Part shown: piece by piece, positions 32,392-43,224 of the stretch
How the letters are laid out: each line of letters starts with the position of its first letter
Numbering within the stretch: the first letter of the stretch is position 1
Assembly: GCA_900618795.1 (NCBI GenBank)
Contig: UYJD01000001.1
Span: 358,790 to 422,789 of the forward strand
Direction: 5' to 3'
From: Cyanodermella asteris
Lineage: Eukaryota; Ascomycota; Lecanoromycetes; Ostropales; Stictidaceae
DNA length: 64,000 bases
Notes under the pieces: generated by a model
Told to the model about the DNA's origin: nothing
Seen by the model: only the letters and a program-made list of their open reading frames with translations
The model's database searches: none
Position numbers and translations under genes: made by a program

Positions 32392-34911
32392 CTACATGAG
32401 CAAACACTCGCGGTCCGACTTGTCATTCTTCAACCTCTCAGCCAAGCTCCTTTCCCGCCTGTGCGTCCCCTTCTCTCTTCTGCGGCCCGACCTCCCTCCC
32501 TCCACACTCATACGATTGAAAGCACCACCGAGGTCAAGACTCTTGCGCGTCGCCAGCTTCCCCTGGCTTTTGGAGTCGCCTCCAACAGCAAAATCTTTAG
32601 CTTCCTGGTCAATGGCCGGCGGCGTCTTCAGACTCGCCGCCCTGGACTCGGGCGCCCCCACGAGCGAGCCCAGATCCAAGCTCGTCCGCCTTGTAGAATT
32701 GCTGTTCCTGCCCTTGCTGCTCGAGCGAGGCTTGAAAATCGAACCCAGACTCCGTCCAACGGAGCCCGAGCCCGAGCCCGACTTATCTGTCGTGCTCCGT
32801 CGAGAGCCCGGATTGGTGATGTCGGTATAGGATGGTTCCTGGATTTCAGTCTGCGTCACTTCCGGCAGCGCTACCGCAGCGTCTTCCGGTACGCTTTGTG
32901 CGCGGACATGATCCGGTTCCGGGGGTTCGAGACGCTGGATGGACGTCCGCTCGGGATCCGCGACGCTGTCTGAACGGGGCTCGACGATTACGGGGGCGCC
33001 GTGCGTCGGGGCCCCGGGCTGGACTGGGAGCGCGGCTGTGATGGGAGGGCCTGATGTGGTTGAAATGACGGAGCTTGCGCCAGAGGTTACTTGCTGGAGA
33101 CTGTTGAGAGCTGGGATCGAGTCCTGATCCACCCCTTGCGACAACATGCCGGTGGATTTGGGGCTGGATGTCGCACTTTCGGACGTATAGCTTGGTGGTC
33201 TTCCATCTATGCTGACTCGAGCCGGTTTGTCGTCGCCCGCTCGCAAAATGATCTTGTAGAAGAGCATATAAGGACATTCTCGTTCCAGTTCGGCCTTGAT
33301 ATCGACATATCTGACTCTTGGCGTAGCAAGATCGTCAAATCTCAGCCAAATATCATGATCCGCTGTATTTCGAAGTGGACACTCGCTGTCGTCCATCGGC
33401 GGTAGACCATCGGGCCGGCTTGCTCTGACATAGCTGACATAGTGGCCACGTTGAATGGTTGAGCCCCTGTGACAGATGATACTTTGCAGGCTCAGTTTGA
33501 ATTTATGGTTTGGGAAACGCTCGTCACTAAAATCGTCGTCGTGTAGGAATTCGGGAATGCCAGTCTCCAGTGGAATATCAACCTTTTCTGTTCGCTTGTA
33601 GAAAGTTCCATCATTCCTCTGACCGAACCGTTTCAGGCATATGCCGACCGTGGGTCGCGTCGTCTCGAAATGCTGAGCAACCTGGAGATCCGAGTTCGGG
33701 TTACCCTCAGTGTACCATGGTATCAAGCGAAAGAACTGAAAAGCGGGCATCTTCACAGTCTTTGCGATGGTCGTGGACCGCTTTCGATTCGCAGACGATG
33801 GAAGGCTGTTTTGACGGGTTGGTGATAGAGTACGATCCCGAGCTTCGACCTTCTTGTCTTGAAAGATGCTTGGAGTCCGACCAAGCACTGTGAGACCTGG
33901 TCGTCGTTCGTATGCCGGAAGAGGCTCCGACGGGGTGGCTGGATTAGAGCTCGACAGTTCAGATACCTCTATGTGTAACTTCTTGCTTTGCTTCTCCGAT
34001 TCAGCCTCGAGCTGTTTAGGATGCGGCGCTGGACTTCCACCGACGGTGTTTCTCCTGGCATAGCCTTCGCGCTGTCGCTCGACTACGACTCTGTCATCGA
34101 AATATTCCACCATACAGTCCTCAAGCGTGATCGTTTTGCCTTCCTTGGTCTCGGGTATGCCGATATCAATGGTTCGCTCGTTTGTGTATTTATGGTCGTC
34201 TTGCTCGTCCTTGCCTTGATGAAACATGTCTTTCTTCAAAGTCAGACGAGGGAGATCCAGGACATCCGTGATAAAGTTGAAGGCCTCAGAGGCATCTTGC
34301 TGCTCTTTCGAGCCCGCCTCTTTCCAGCCGCATTCGGCCAATGCGCTCTGCAATTGGGCCATGAAAGCCGCCGTAATCAACTTGCCTGTCCGTAGGCAGT
34401 TGACCCAGAGTCTCAACAGACACACGAGACGCCGCCTGGGCTGATCCTCAAAAGTATGGTAGAGCATGGCCTCGAAGTCATCCAAGCGGCCAAAAATGGC
34501 AAAAAGGACGGAATCGAGATAACATGTGACGGCACAATTGTTCTCAGCACCCTTGAGGGCCACATTTGGAGAGTATTGCTCTAGCTTCCCTGCATAAGAG
34601 TTCTCCAAAAGATCGAGGAATTCGAATGCCAGTTCGGTGTCTTCATCCGCATAGCCAAGGGCGAATCTTATGTCCGAATCCTTGAACGTCTCGAAACCAC
34701 CAGCAAACAGGCGATCCCTGACTTTCGAGATCCTGCGATCCGAATAGCTGGCCTTTGACAGGGCATCGTAATCGTTAAAGTAGAGCTTGGCGACACTATC
34801 GATGACTTGCTCTGTATTGTCCTTTGATGCGGACCTCTTCTTCAGGCCGAGCGACTCACGAACGCCTTTCCTTGTACTCTTCCACCTCTTGAAACCATCT
34901 TCCGCGGGCAT
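32392..34911 (-). CDS. USP-type ubiquitin carboxyl-terminal hydrolase (peptidase C19)
   Basis: Single-exon, 839 residues. The USP domain runs from about 120 to 555. The Cys box is NNCAVTCYLDSVLFAIF (probable nucleophile Cys130) instead of the usual NxGNTCYMNSxLQ. The His box is RGHYVSYVR (His490). WLRFDD (Asp526 or 527) and YMLFYKI close the fold. QQDASEAFNF (about 204-213) matches the QQDAxEF motif. A linker of about 100 disordered residues (285-385) interrupts the fold. The C-terminal 280 residues are Ser/Pro/Arg-rich and disordered, ending in a basic stretch and CLLM, a possible CaaX-like prenylation end. The substrate is unknown. The gene is divergent from a Zn2Cys6 regulator. Confidence 0.9.
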   Translation of the reverse strand: MPAEDGFKRWKSTRKGVRESLGLKKRSASKDNTEQVIDSVAKLYFNDYDALSKASYSDRRISKVRDRLFAGGFETFKDSDIRFALGYADEDTELAFEFLDLLENSYAGKLEQYSPNVALKGAENNCAVTCYLDSVLFAIFGRLDDFEAMLYHTFEDQPRRRLVCLLRLWVNCLRTGKLITAAFMAQLQSALAECGWKEAGSKEQQDASEAFNFITDVLDLPRLTLKKDMFHQGKDEQDDHKYTNERTIDIGIPETKEGKTITLEDCMVEYFDDRVVVERQREGYARRNTVGGSPAPHPKQLEAESEKQSKKLHIEVSELSSSNPATPSEPLPAYERRPGLTVLGRTPSIFQDKKVEARDRTLSPTRQNSLPSSANRKRSTTIAKTVKMPAFQFFRLIPWYTEGNPNSDLQVAQHFETTRPTVGICLKRFGQRNDGTFYKRTEKVDIPLETGIPEFLHDDDFSDERFPNHKFKLSLQSIICHRGSTIQRGHYVSYVRASRPDGLPPMDDSECPLRNTADHDIWLRFDDLATPRVRYVDIKAELERECPYMLFYKIILRAGDDKPARVSIDGRPPSYTSESATSSPKSTGMLSQGVDQDSIPALNSLQQVTSGASSVISTTSGPPITAALPVQPGAPTHGAPVIVEPRSDSVADPERTSIQRLEPPEPDHVRAQSVPEDAAVALPEVTQTEIQEPSYTDITNPGSRRSTTDKSGSGSGSVGRSLGSIFKPRSSSKGRNSNSTRRTSLDLGSLVGAPESRAASLKTPPAIDQEAKDFAVGGDSKSQGKLATRKSLDLGGAFNRMSVEGGRSGRRREKGTHRRERSLAERLKNDKSDRECLLM

Positions 34912-35732
34912 GCTGTTGCTAGACGATGTGTATCACTGTGTGTAGGGATAGGCGGGGTATAAAGCATGGGCAGGCGTTGTGCGACGGGCAGCGCAGAGCG
35001 GCTGAAGAGGGACTTGAGCGGGATTCAAATGGAACAGTTGAATCGAACCACGGATGTTTCAGTGAATATGCATGACAGATGTATGCGGCTGCCTGGCGAG
35101 GAATGTCAGGTCGTCACGGGAGTTGTATACCAGATGATTGAGGCGTGCCGCTGTGTCATGACGGGAGCGTCAACGTGAGCAGGGAGGCAGGAGGGGATAC
35201 GGCAGCAACCAGCAATCAGGAGGCGAGAGGAGAATCGAGGTCACCACAGGAGAGGCGGGATGAGGATGCAGCATGATGGATTGTTAGCAGAGCATGGCAA
35301 AGCATGGCATTCACCCCCACATTTCGCAGGCGTGCCTGGCATCTGGCTGCCGCCGTCTCGACGCGAAAGCCGAAAGCTCGTCTGGAAGCGCGACCCGCCT
35401 GTAAAGTGTAAAGCTAATGATTGCAGGCGACAGCCAGTCCCGACTTTGTCATCGCCCGCCTGACCTTGTCCGCAAAGTCCTCATTACGCCCTCAACTTTT
35501 CCGCACCGCCGTCGTCAGTCCATGATTGCATCCACCGTCCCAGCTGCGTCCAGGAAGAAGCGCTGCAAAGGGTTACGTCCCCAGTCCTCTGCCCGTCTGC
35601 TACCGTGAGCTCCAGCACCATCGCATCTAGACCCCGGCTAATCCTCCACACCGAGCATGGTCCGATTCTGAGCCAGGCGGCCCTGGCACTGCTGCATGCA
35701 GCAAATCCATCCTGTCGCATACCATTGGGGAC
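34912..35732. other. Divergent promoter region, USP gene / Zn2Cys6 gene
   Basis: An 820-bp stretch that must serve both genes. A GC-poor GGGTATAAAGC lies just upstream of the USP start. I see no gene of its own and no clear operator. Confidence 0.45.
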
Positions 35733-38174
35733 ATGTTTTCGTCTGAAATGAATCAGCCAAACGGTCACGCTCATGCTCCAACTGCTGGGCGCCCGCTCAA
35801 TGCCATCGATGCCTTGACCCAGGCTGCCCAGAGCACACCACCGGACGACGCGCCCAGACCAGGCTCACCTCCATGGGATCGCGCCCATTTTCGCAAGAAA
35901 CGAAAGACCCTGGCTTGCTATGATTGTCGCAGGCGGAAGCTCAAATGCGACCGTGAGTATCCGGCTTGCAGTCGCTGCGTCAAGAGCGGCCATCCAGAAT
36001 CGTGTCTGTATGAAGATACAGCTTCTGTCGACGGCGATCGTAGGGACTCGGCCGACGTGGAACCGTCCAGAGTCGCGCCTCATGCTGGCCACGGCTACTC
36101 GTCGTTTGGACGTCCGTCGTCCCCTGCAGGGCGGCTGCACAACGGAATCATGGAGCAGGTTGCAGGCACCGTCGCCCAGCAGCAGGCAACCATAGCTCAG
36201 CTGCAGAACAAGGTCGCCAGCCTCGAAGCCAAAGTTATTGGTCTGCATTATCAGGACATCAACAACATTCGAGCCAGCAAAGCCGAGGCAGTCATCAACG
36301 AGGGTCTTGAGAATGGGCCGCATGATCCCGCAAAGGAAGCCTATCACGAAATGGAACCTTTCCATATGCGTGGCAAGGGCTACAAGACCAAGTTCTATGG
36401 TGCGAGCGATGTCCAGGTTCTGTTGCCTCAATTCACGGAGCTACAAGCACATATCCGCGACTCCATAATCACGAATCCCAAACTTCAGCAGATCCAGAAC
36501 AGGGCCAAGTACCTTCGCAAATCTATCAAGGAGGGCAGAGCAAGACCGACCTATTCCGGCAAGGACCTTGCCAGACTAGTCCCCCGACGCGATATAGCCG
36601 ACATGCTTGTGCAGCTCTATATGAACACCTTCTCCATCATTTATCCGATCGTGCACAAGCCTTCGTTCATGCAGCTATATGAGCAGTTCTGGAGAGACCC
36701 CAATTCGGTGCACGAGGAGTGGATTGCCAAGCTCATTCTGGCAATGAGTACTGTTCGATGTTGTGTCGCTCATCCCAGCGAACACATCACTTTTCTTGGC
36801 CTGACTTCATCCCTTAAGAAGCAGGCTCAGCACTGGGTTGGAGAGGTTGAAGCTTGGTTGGAGAGCAGGTCATACAAACGAGTTGCACGGAGCGACTTTC
36901 AAGTCAGATGTCTCCGAGTCATTGCCAAGATGACGTGCATGCTGAAACAAAAGCGATCTTTCATGGAGGCCGGGACACTGCTTCGATGGGGCATGTCCGC
37001 TGGCTTGCATCGCAACAGCGCTGTCCGCAGTAAGACCCTGACAGCATTCGACTTTGAGATGCGTCAACGAATCTGGGCCTTCATGAAGATTTGGGACTTG
37101 CAGGCCTGTATTGAGCGAGGTATGCCTATTTGGCCTGGCGAGTTGGCGGACAACGACATGCCACCTTTGAATTTGGACGACGTAGACATGAAGAAAGATG
37201 CCGAGTCTTTACCCGGCTCCCAAAGTAGGGAGGCGTTCACCGATGCAAGCTATCTCAGACTGTCTATGGAAATGTTCGCTCTACGATCGAGCATCACAAT
37301 GGTCGTTAACACTGCCAGGAGCTACGTCGACTACAGCGAGGTGCTATCCTATGATGCAAAGTTGACGGAGAAGTTGCACAGCTTGCCAAAGTGGATCGAC
37401 GAGACCACCAATGAGGAAGAGCGCATGCGCAGGGCCTTGCCCCAGTATCTTCTGGAAACACAGCTTCGACAATGTCAGATGATGCTGCATAGGCCGTACA
37501 TGCGCATTGCAACGACCCATCCGCGTTACAGCTACAGCCGAAACGTCTGCCTCGAGTCAGCAGCCGCAATCCTTGACAAACTGCTTAGCCTGCCGTCGTC
37601 GATTCGAGATGTCGCCTTCATGATGAGCCCCGACTTCTACCGCGCAACGTTCACCGTATGCCAGTCACTATACGTCTCATCTCTGGTCAGAAAAGATACT
37701 CTCTTCAACGCCACCCGCGAATCGCTTTCCGCCACCATTCTTCAGGTCATTTCTGTCGTCGAGGAGAAAGTCTTGCGGAGTGGAAACGGCATGGATCAGC
37801 ACTGGCTTCTGTTGGCAGCATACTGGTTCATGCGCACCGAAAAGAGCCCGGAACGACTTAACGACAACGTCCAATTCATGGTGGACAGGGTGGTGGATGT
37901 TCATGACCGCATCGCCAAGAATCAGAATCTTGAACTCGCAGATCCCATAGCAGGTGGCGGAAGTGTCACTGGCACCTCCCACACGCTGGAAAGTGTGAAG
38001 ACTCCTGGGTGGGACACTGTCAATGGCGTCAACAATAACCTGCTTCTGTGGGACTTTCTGGAGCTGCCGGACGTAAGCCCTGACATGTTGCAGTGGGACG
38101 ACGTTGACATGAACAATGGTCTCCCTGATCCAGTTGTTGGAGACAATGTCTGGCCAAAGCCGGATGGGTCGTGA
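35733..38174 (+). CDS. Zn2Cys6 fungal transcription factor with Fungal_trans domain
   Basis: Single-exon, 813 residues. A second Met five codons in could also start it. The Cys6 cluster is at residues 62-91 (Cys62, 65, 72, 79, 82, 91), with the basic DNA-contacting run CRRRKLKCDR. A short heptad-like coiled coil follows at about 145-170 (QQQATIAQLQNKVASLEAKV), suggesting dimer binding. The fungal-specific regulatory domain covers roughly 280-560, with FSIIYPIVHKPSF, LLRWGMSAGLHRN and the RRIW-like MRQRIWAFMKIWDLQ. The C-terminal end has an acidic region with LLWDFLELPD and LQWDDVDMNNG, a likely activation domain. Targets are unknown. The gene is divergent from the USP gene. Confidence 0.93.
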   Translation: MFSSEMNQPNGHAHAPTAGRPLNAIDALTQAAQSTPPDDAPRPGSPPWDRAHFRKKRKTLACYDCRRRKLKCDREYPACSRCVKSGHPESCLYEDTASVDGDRRDSADVEPSRVAPHAGHGYSSFGRPSSPAGRLHNGIMEQVAGTVAQQQATIAQLQNKVASLEAKVIGLHYQDINNIRASKAEAVINEGLENGPHDPAKEAYHEMEPFHMRGKGYKTKFYGASDVQVLLPQFTELQAHIRDSIITNPKLQQIQNRAKYLRKSIKEGRARPTYSGKDLARLVPRRDIADMLVQLYMNTFSIIYPIVHKPSFMQLYEQFWRDPNSVHEEWIAKLILAMSTVRCCVAHPSEHITFLGLTSSLKKQAQHWVGEVEAWLESRSYKRVARSDFQVRCLRVIAKMTCMLKQKRSFMEAGTLLRWGMSAGLHRNSAVRSKTLTAFDFEMRQRIWAFMKIWDLQACIERGMPIWPGELADNDMPPLNLDDVDMKKDAESLPGSQSREAFTDASYLRLSMEMFALRSSITMVVNTARSYVDYSEVLSYDAKLTEKLHSLPKWIDETTNEEERMRRALPQYLLETQLRQCQMMLHRPYMRIATTHPRYSYSRNVCLESAAAILDKLLSLPSSIRDVAFMMSPDFYRATFTVCQSLYVSSLVRKDTLFNATRESLSATILQVISVVEEKVLRSGNGMDQHWLLLAAYWFMRTEKSPERLNDNVQFMVDRVVDVHDRIAKNQNLELADPIAGGGSVTGTSHTLESVKTPGWDTVNGVNNNLLLWDFLELPDVSPDMLQWDDVDMNNGLPDPVVGDNVWPKPDGS

Positions 38175-39813
38175 GCCTGAGGCAGAACTCGTTCGAAAGA
38201 CCCTCAGCATCAGTAGCTGTCACTCTGTCACTCGGCCATGCTTCACCTTGCCTCACCACTATCACCTGCCCGGCAACGAAGCGTTGCTGCACTGCCTTGC
38301 GACCGACGGCTCTACCTGGACGCACATCGGTCCATTTGGCTGCGGATTGTCGTAGATCTGCGACCTTAGACTGCCGGACAGATATTCTGGGCTGCTATGC
38401 AGAGTGCGAAACGCGCCGGATCAAGTGCAGAGCGGAAGACATGGTCACTTCGCTGTGACTGAAACCGTCCTATGATGTCGAAAAGCACCCCCATACACAA
38501 GCATGAGCATGTTATCCCGGAGATGTATACTTTTGCAATCATGCAGCGCTGGTGCACTTGCTACTGACAGAGATAATTTCGACCCTGAAAAGGTAGTGAA
38601 CAGACGAAGAACGGATATAGTAAGAAGCATTTCTCAGCTCAATATATATAGATGATCATATCACGACATTTGCATGAGGTCGACGCAAGCAAAGAAAGAT
38701 CATTGCATTCTCAGGCCATTTCCAGGACCTGTCGCAGCCTGGCCGACTCTGCCGTTGCTACAGTTATTCTGCATTTCAAGCGACCATGGTCGCGACGGAG
38801 GTCGATTGGTGTTGAGGGTCTGTATAATGGCTTGAGACGGCTACCTTCTTGAGCTTTGTCCATTTTCGGCCGTAAGGTCTTGCGTTCGGTTATCCTCGCA
38901 TTTTGCTGCGGACTTGGTGACTCAGAGGCCAGGCGCCACACCCGCAGCGGTCGATATAATCTATTCGACACTCACGCACTTCAGTTGCTGGCCAGAATGA
39001 AACGATATACAGCTCTATTGAGCTCACCTCAGAGGCTGCTGCCTTGAGCATAGAAATCGCACCCGGGGGCCCTGCGTCTATGCTTACATTCTCATGTGTT
39101 GATTGGACAACAAATTCGATCAAAGCTAGGTTTGCTTAAAAGTCCACTTAGAATTCACGAGTCTGTTTCATGTGCAATGCAACTACTCTGTGCCGCAACA
39201 CAATTGCGGAGTGCCTGGCCCGAGGAGGCCAAACTCGGGTCTGGTCAGATCACAATTCAACGTGAAGGTTCAAGAATCGAAGTATGGAACTCTCAACCTC
39301 CCAAAGCCCGCAACAATACGAGGTTCCCGTTGAGTGGATTTAAAGTTTGGTTTTCAGGCAACAGTGCTTACAAACCCTACCAAGGCTGACTGAATGGCAA
39401 GCCACCACATGGTTGCAGGAGTCATTCTGTCAGCTTGACCGATCAGTCTGGAATTGACTTCTGCGAACATGTGACCTTTTTCGGCCGACAGTGCGGGTTT
39501 CTCACGATGAGTCGTTCGCCAGGTGGTCGCGAAGAGTGTGGAGTAGCCACAGGACTTCTCGGCTGATGAGTCGACGAAGGTGAGACGGTGTGCAGACTGT
39601 GAATATATAGAGCACGATGACAGGGGCCTTCTGTATACACTTTCATTCCCTTCCAGATTCTCTGCTCGCAACGCACTACAGTTTCAGCAACATTGTACGG
39701 AAGATCGGGTTGAGACCGTCGTTCTGTCAAATTGGCCACCGCGACCATTTCTCGTCGCCTGACAATCCTGAAGCCTTCCACGTAATCCGGTCTTATCATC
39801 ACCAATCACAAAA
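38175..39813. other. Intergenic, 1.6 kb
   Basis: No gene is recognised. Frames such as 39354-39671 minus and 39617-39904 plus overlap each other and show no family features. A TATATATAG run at 38643-38651 lacks an obvious gene downstream. Confidence 0.4.
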
Positions 39814-40147
39814 ATGCATATCCTCGACACCGCCGTCCTCATCCACGTCACCGACCATCAGCCTCAGTCCCGCCAAACAATATCAGAGTCCTACGCCGGC
39901 ATGAAAGGTGCGTCCATCTCCAGCCCAAAAAGTGGCTCTAAACGTTAGGCTAATAAACCGGCTCCCAGCCGCTGAAAGGATACAAAAAGCAGCTGCCAAG
40001 CAGGCAAACGCGACAGAAACGGCGACGAGGAGTGACAGCGTCGCCTCGGATTGGACAGACATGGCAGGTTTGAAGAATGACGGAGAGCCATCCACGCAGA
40101 AGAAAGGTTGGCTGGCGAAATTGAAGGAGAGGAAGGAAAAGCGATGA
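39814..40147 (+). CDS. Small hypothetical two-exon protein (90 residues)
   Basis: Exons are 39814-39907 and 39969-40147, joined in phase across a 61-nt intron (donor GTGCGT, acceptor CCCAG). The predicted protein has a short N-terminal part (MHILDTAVLIHVTDHQ), a helical Ala/Lys-rich middle (AERIQKAAAKQA) and a very basic end (KKGWLAKLKERKEKR). No domain is recognised. The ATG has a good context (CACAAAAATG). The splice sites and the compact basic tail favour a real gene, but the length is small and I could not check for conservation. Confidence 0.5.
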
Positions 40148-40817
40148 TGATGCAGTGCGCAAGTCTTCGCGAAAACGTAATGTGGAAATGACCCTTAAAA
40201 GAATGGAATGTTAATGATTCAATAATGGTGCACGTACTGGTTTCTTGGTTTCGGAGTATCTGCTGCCGTTGCACGCGATTGCAATGACTCTTGTAGCCCT
40301 TTTCAAGGCACGATGCCATGTTAAGTAGTGTATTTGCAATCTCTAGCTTCTCCCAAAGAATGCCTCATGGCATATTGCATGTACTGCGTGTAGTTTCCTG
40401 GTTGCACAAGGTGCCTTCAATCAGGATTGATAGAGTGACTGAGTCAGCCGGCCCATTTCAGACGAAGCCACGAGCGGGCGGCGCTTTCCTGACACATTGC
40501 CGCCATGCACAGACTCAAATGACGGTTTCTGCCCTGGTAGAAAGCGCTGGGTCGCGCTTTCCTTGTCTATGAGTGCTTGTATATGAACTTCTCGTCGTTT
40601 ACACCTGTCCCTTCTTGTTTTCTTTCTTTTCTTGTTTCATGATCGCAACACCACATCGTTTCATGCACACGATCTCTTGTAATTCAGTCAATTTGCTTTC
40701 GCCTTGACGACCCCAGAGCTTGAAATCCGTCATTCTGACTATTGAGGCTGCTTGCCATTCTGAATCACCTCGTCGTCCAGTCGTCCCCTTTTCGTCTCAA
40801 CCGGTCTCCAATTTAAG
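40148..40817. other. Upstream region of the NADAR gene
   Basis: No gene is seen. A T/C-rich stretch at 40595-40640 is likely promoter or leader. Confidence 0.4.
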
Positions 40818-41499
40818 ATGGTTCGCCATGTCTTCTTTTACCGCGAGGGCGACCCTTACACAGGCTATTTCTCGAATTGGTATCTGAGCGACTTCACCGC
40901 GCCCGCACCAGCAGCCTGTGTCACGTCCTATCTCGCCTCTGACCCCGCGACCGCCGAGCCCGCAGCCTCCGAACCTCAGACCTTGACCTTTAACTGTGTG
41001 GAACAATATATGATGTACAACAAGGCCGTACTCATGGGCGACACATCTTCAGCCACTGAAATCATGCAAGTCAAAAAACAACGGACGCAGAAGCAACTCG
41101 GGCGCAGCGTGGAGCCCTTCAAGGAGGACTTGTGGAACGAATACCGATTTGCGATTGTCTGTGAGGGATGTTACTGGAAATTCTCGAAGAAGGATGGCGA
41201 TGGCGAAGAGTTGAGGAAAGTGCTCTTGGGGACTGAGCAGAGAAACCTGGTGGAGGCGAGTCCGTTCGACAAGATCTGGTAAGTTTGGGGAGAAGAACAG
41301 TTCATTGGATCTCTGTGAGTGTTCATGCTAATTGGTTGAAAGGGGCATCGGCATGAAGGCTGATGAGGCGAAGCATGTCCCGGAAGAGAAGTGGAAGGGA
41401 CAAAACTTGCTGGGAAAGGCGCTGATGAAGGCACGGGACAGAATCAGAAAAGAGATGGCAGGGGAGGAGGTGCCGGCCGATTGGAACAAGCTTAGCTAG
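40818..41499 (+). CDS. NADAR (YbiA/DUF1768) domain protein
   Basis: Exons are 40818-41278 and 41343-41499, giving 205 residues; the 64-nt intron splits a Trp codon. YbiA-type NADAR enzymes hydrolyse N-glycosidic bonds of reactive riboflavin-pathway intermediates. Other NADAR proteins remove ADP-ribose from guanine, so the exact role is open. Marks of the family are FFYREGDPYTGYFSNWYLSDF at the start, FNCVEQYMMYNKAVLMGD (the conserved glutamate-containing helix), a K-x-x-GR segment (QKQLGRSV), WNEYRFAIV, LLGTEQRNLVEASPFDKIWGIG (WGxG end) and the last helix GQNLLGKALMKARD. Nearly the whole protein is the domain, and the length is usual. No targeting signal, so it is probably cytosolic. Confidence 0.9.
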
Positions 41500-41986
41500 C
41501 GATCATGCCTGGATTGATTTACCGAATTGCGAGCTCCGATGGTCACCTGTACTGTCTATGACCACTTATCCTGGATCCTGGTGGAAACGCGAATGGCTGA
41601 TGAAAGAAGCGCCATTTCGCGACAAAACCTGTGGACGGTTTGAAATTTTACCACAGCAGTCGCCAATGTGCAGCTGTCGGAACAAATGTCAGCCTTTATT
41701 GTTTGGGATTGATTGGAGCACTAGGACGAATGCTTTTGTGAAGAATGAAGTCGTGTATATTGAATTGCGGCTCATCCTGGCACGGCTTCACCAATCGAAC
41801 ATGGACGTCCCCCAATGCTGTTATGCAAAAGACTGTGTTAGATTATCTGTACGATTGTGCGCTGATGAAGTCTCCCAGCTGATGCAATTGATTGCAGTGT
41901 TGCTATAACGATGCGTCTATGCCATTATCTGCACGCAACCAATGCTGTGCGGCGTTCTTTGCGTTGTCAGACGCCACGAGTCTACT
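41500..41986. other. Convergent 3' intergenic region
   Basis: The 3' flanks of the NADAR gene and the aldo-keto reductase gene meet here. The plus-strand frame 41558-41908 has no family features. Confidence 0.4.
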
Positions 41987-42899
41987 CTATACATGGTTCA
42001 CCACTGCCTCTACAATAGACCCGTCTTTCCCTTCGTCCAAGTCATCTAGTCTCTTCATCTGAGCGTCTGTGAGCTCAAAATCGTAAACATCAGCGATATC
42101 CTTGATTCTTGCGGCGTCGTCGCTCTTCGGTAGCGGCACAAAGCCGCGCTGTAGACACCACCGAATGAGCACATGAGTCCCCTTCTTGCCAATCTCTTTC
42201 GCGATCGCAACAAGAGTTTCGTCATATTGCTTCTGCATGCGCACCAGAGGAGCATACGCCTCGACGACGATTCCCAGTGACTGGCAGTACTCGACAGCTT
42301 CCCGCTGCTGGCACCAGGGATGTAACTAAAGGACGACAGTCAGCAGGAACGACACTCAACAAGCCGAGCTCGCCACTCACCTCGATCTGATTGACCACCG
42401 GCGGCCACGAGGTCGCATACTCCCTCAACTCCTCAATATGCCCTCTCCCGAAATTACTGACCCCGATTTCCCGCGTCAACCCCTCCTTCTTCAGCTGCTC
42501 CAACGCCAACCATAGCTCCTTCCTCACATTCGCGCCCGCATTCGGGCTGTGAATCAGGAACAAATCCACATACCCGCCCTCCCGCGGGTCCATTTTCTTG
42601 ACGCTGTCGCGCAGCTTCTGCAGCGTCTTCTCGGGTGACCCGCCGCCAGCCAGAATCTTGCTGGTAAGGTAGATTTGATCTCGTGGGATCCCGGCTTTTG
42701 TCCAGGCTGCGCCGGCTTGCGCTTCGTTGGCGTAGAATTGGGCCGAGTCGAGGTGACGGTAGCCGGCGGAGAGGGCGTGTGTGGTGGAGTTTTCGGAGAC
42801 GGCGGGGTCGGATTTGTAGAGGCCGAAGCCGAGGCGGGGAATGCGCTGGGTAGAGTTTAGGAGAGGAAGGGAGTCTGAGATTGAGAGTGTCGAAGCCAT
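41987..42899 (-). CDS. Aldo-keto reductase (AKR3-like)
   Basis: Exons are 42899-42381 and 42325-41987, giving 285 residues; the intron is 55 nt (GTGAGT...TTTAG). It is an NADPH-dependent carbonyl reductase with a TIM-barrel fold. The catalytic tetrad is complete: Asp51 and Tyr56 (HLDSAQFYANE), Lys81 (LTSKI) and His117 (FLIHSP). The family sequences REIGVSNFG, NQIELHPW and the cofactor-binding region LPKSDDAARIKD are present. The length is slightly short for the family. The substrate is unknown; YPR1/GCY1-type enzymes reduce aldehydes and keto esters. The gene runs toward the NADAR gene. Confidence 0.92.
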
Positions 42900-43224
42900 C
42901 TTGGCGATGCTGGTAGAGATGCGATTGCTGCGGGATCTGCGGACGTGGAGGGAAGACCGTGTTTGGAGCGTGTTGAATTTGGTATATCCAGAGCCAGGAG
43001 ACGTAGATCCCGTCGAAAGGGTTATAGGTTATGCAATTAATTAGCCTTACCAATCTTAATGTTGAATACGGTCCCACAAGCTTTGTTGCACGCGAAACAG
43101 CTTCCTGATGTTGCCCGCAATCCGCATTTCTTCGCTGATGTCATCCACACATGTCGCCATGCTTAGGTAAGAGAAGCTCGGACGCAGAGCTTTCTCAGCC
43201 AGTGAGATCGACTGCGGGCAATCT
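42900..43224. other. Region between NAD kinase 3' end and aldo-keto reductase start
   Basis: Holds the 3' flank of the kinase gene and the promoter of the reductase gene, both on the minus strand. Nothing else is seen. Confidence 0.4.
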
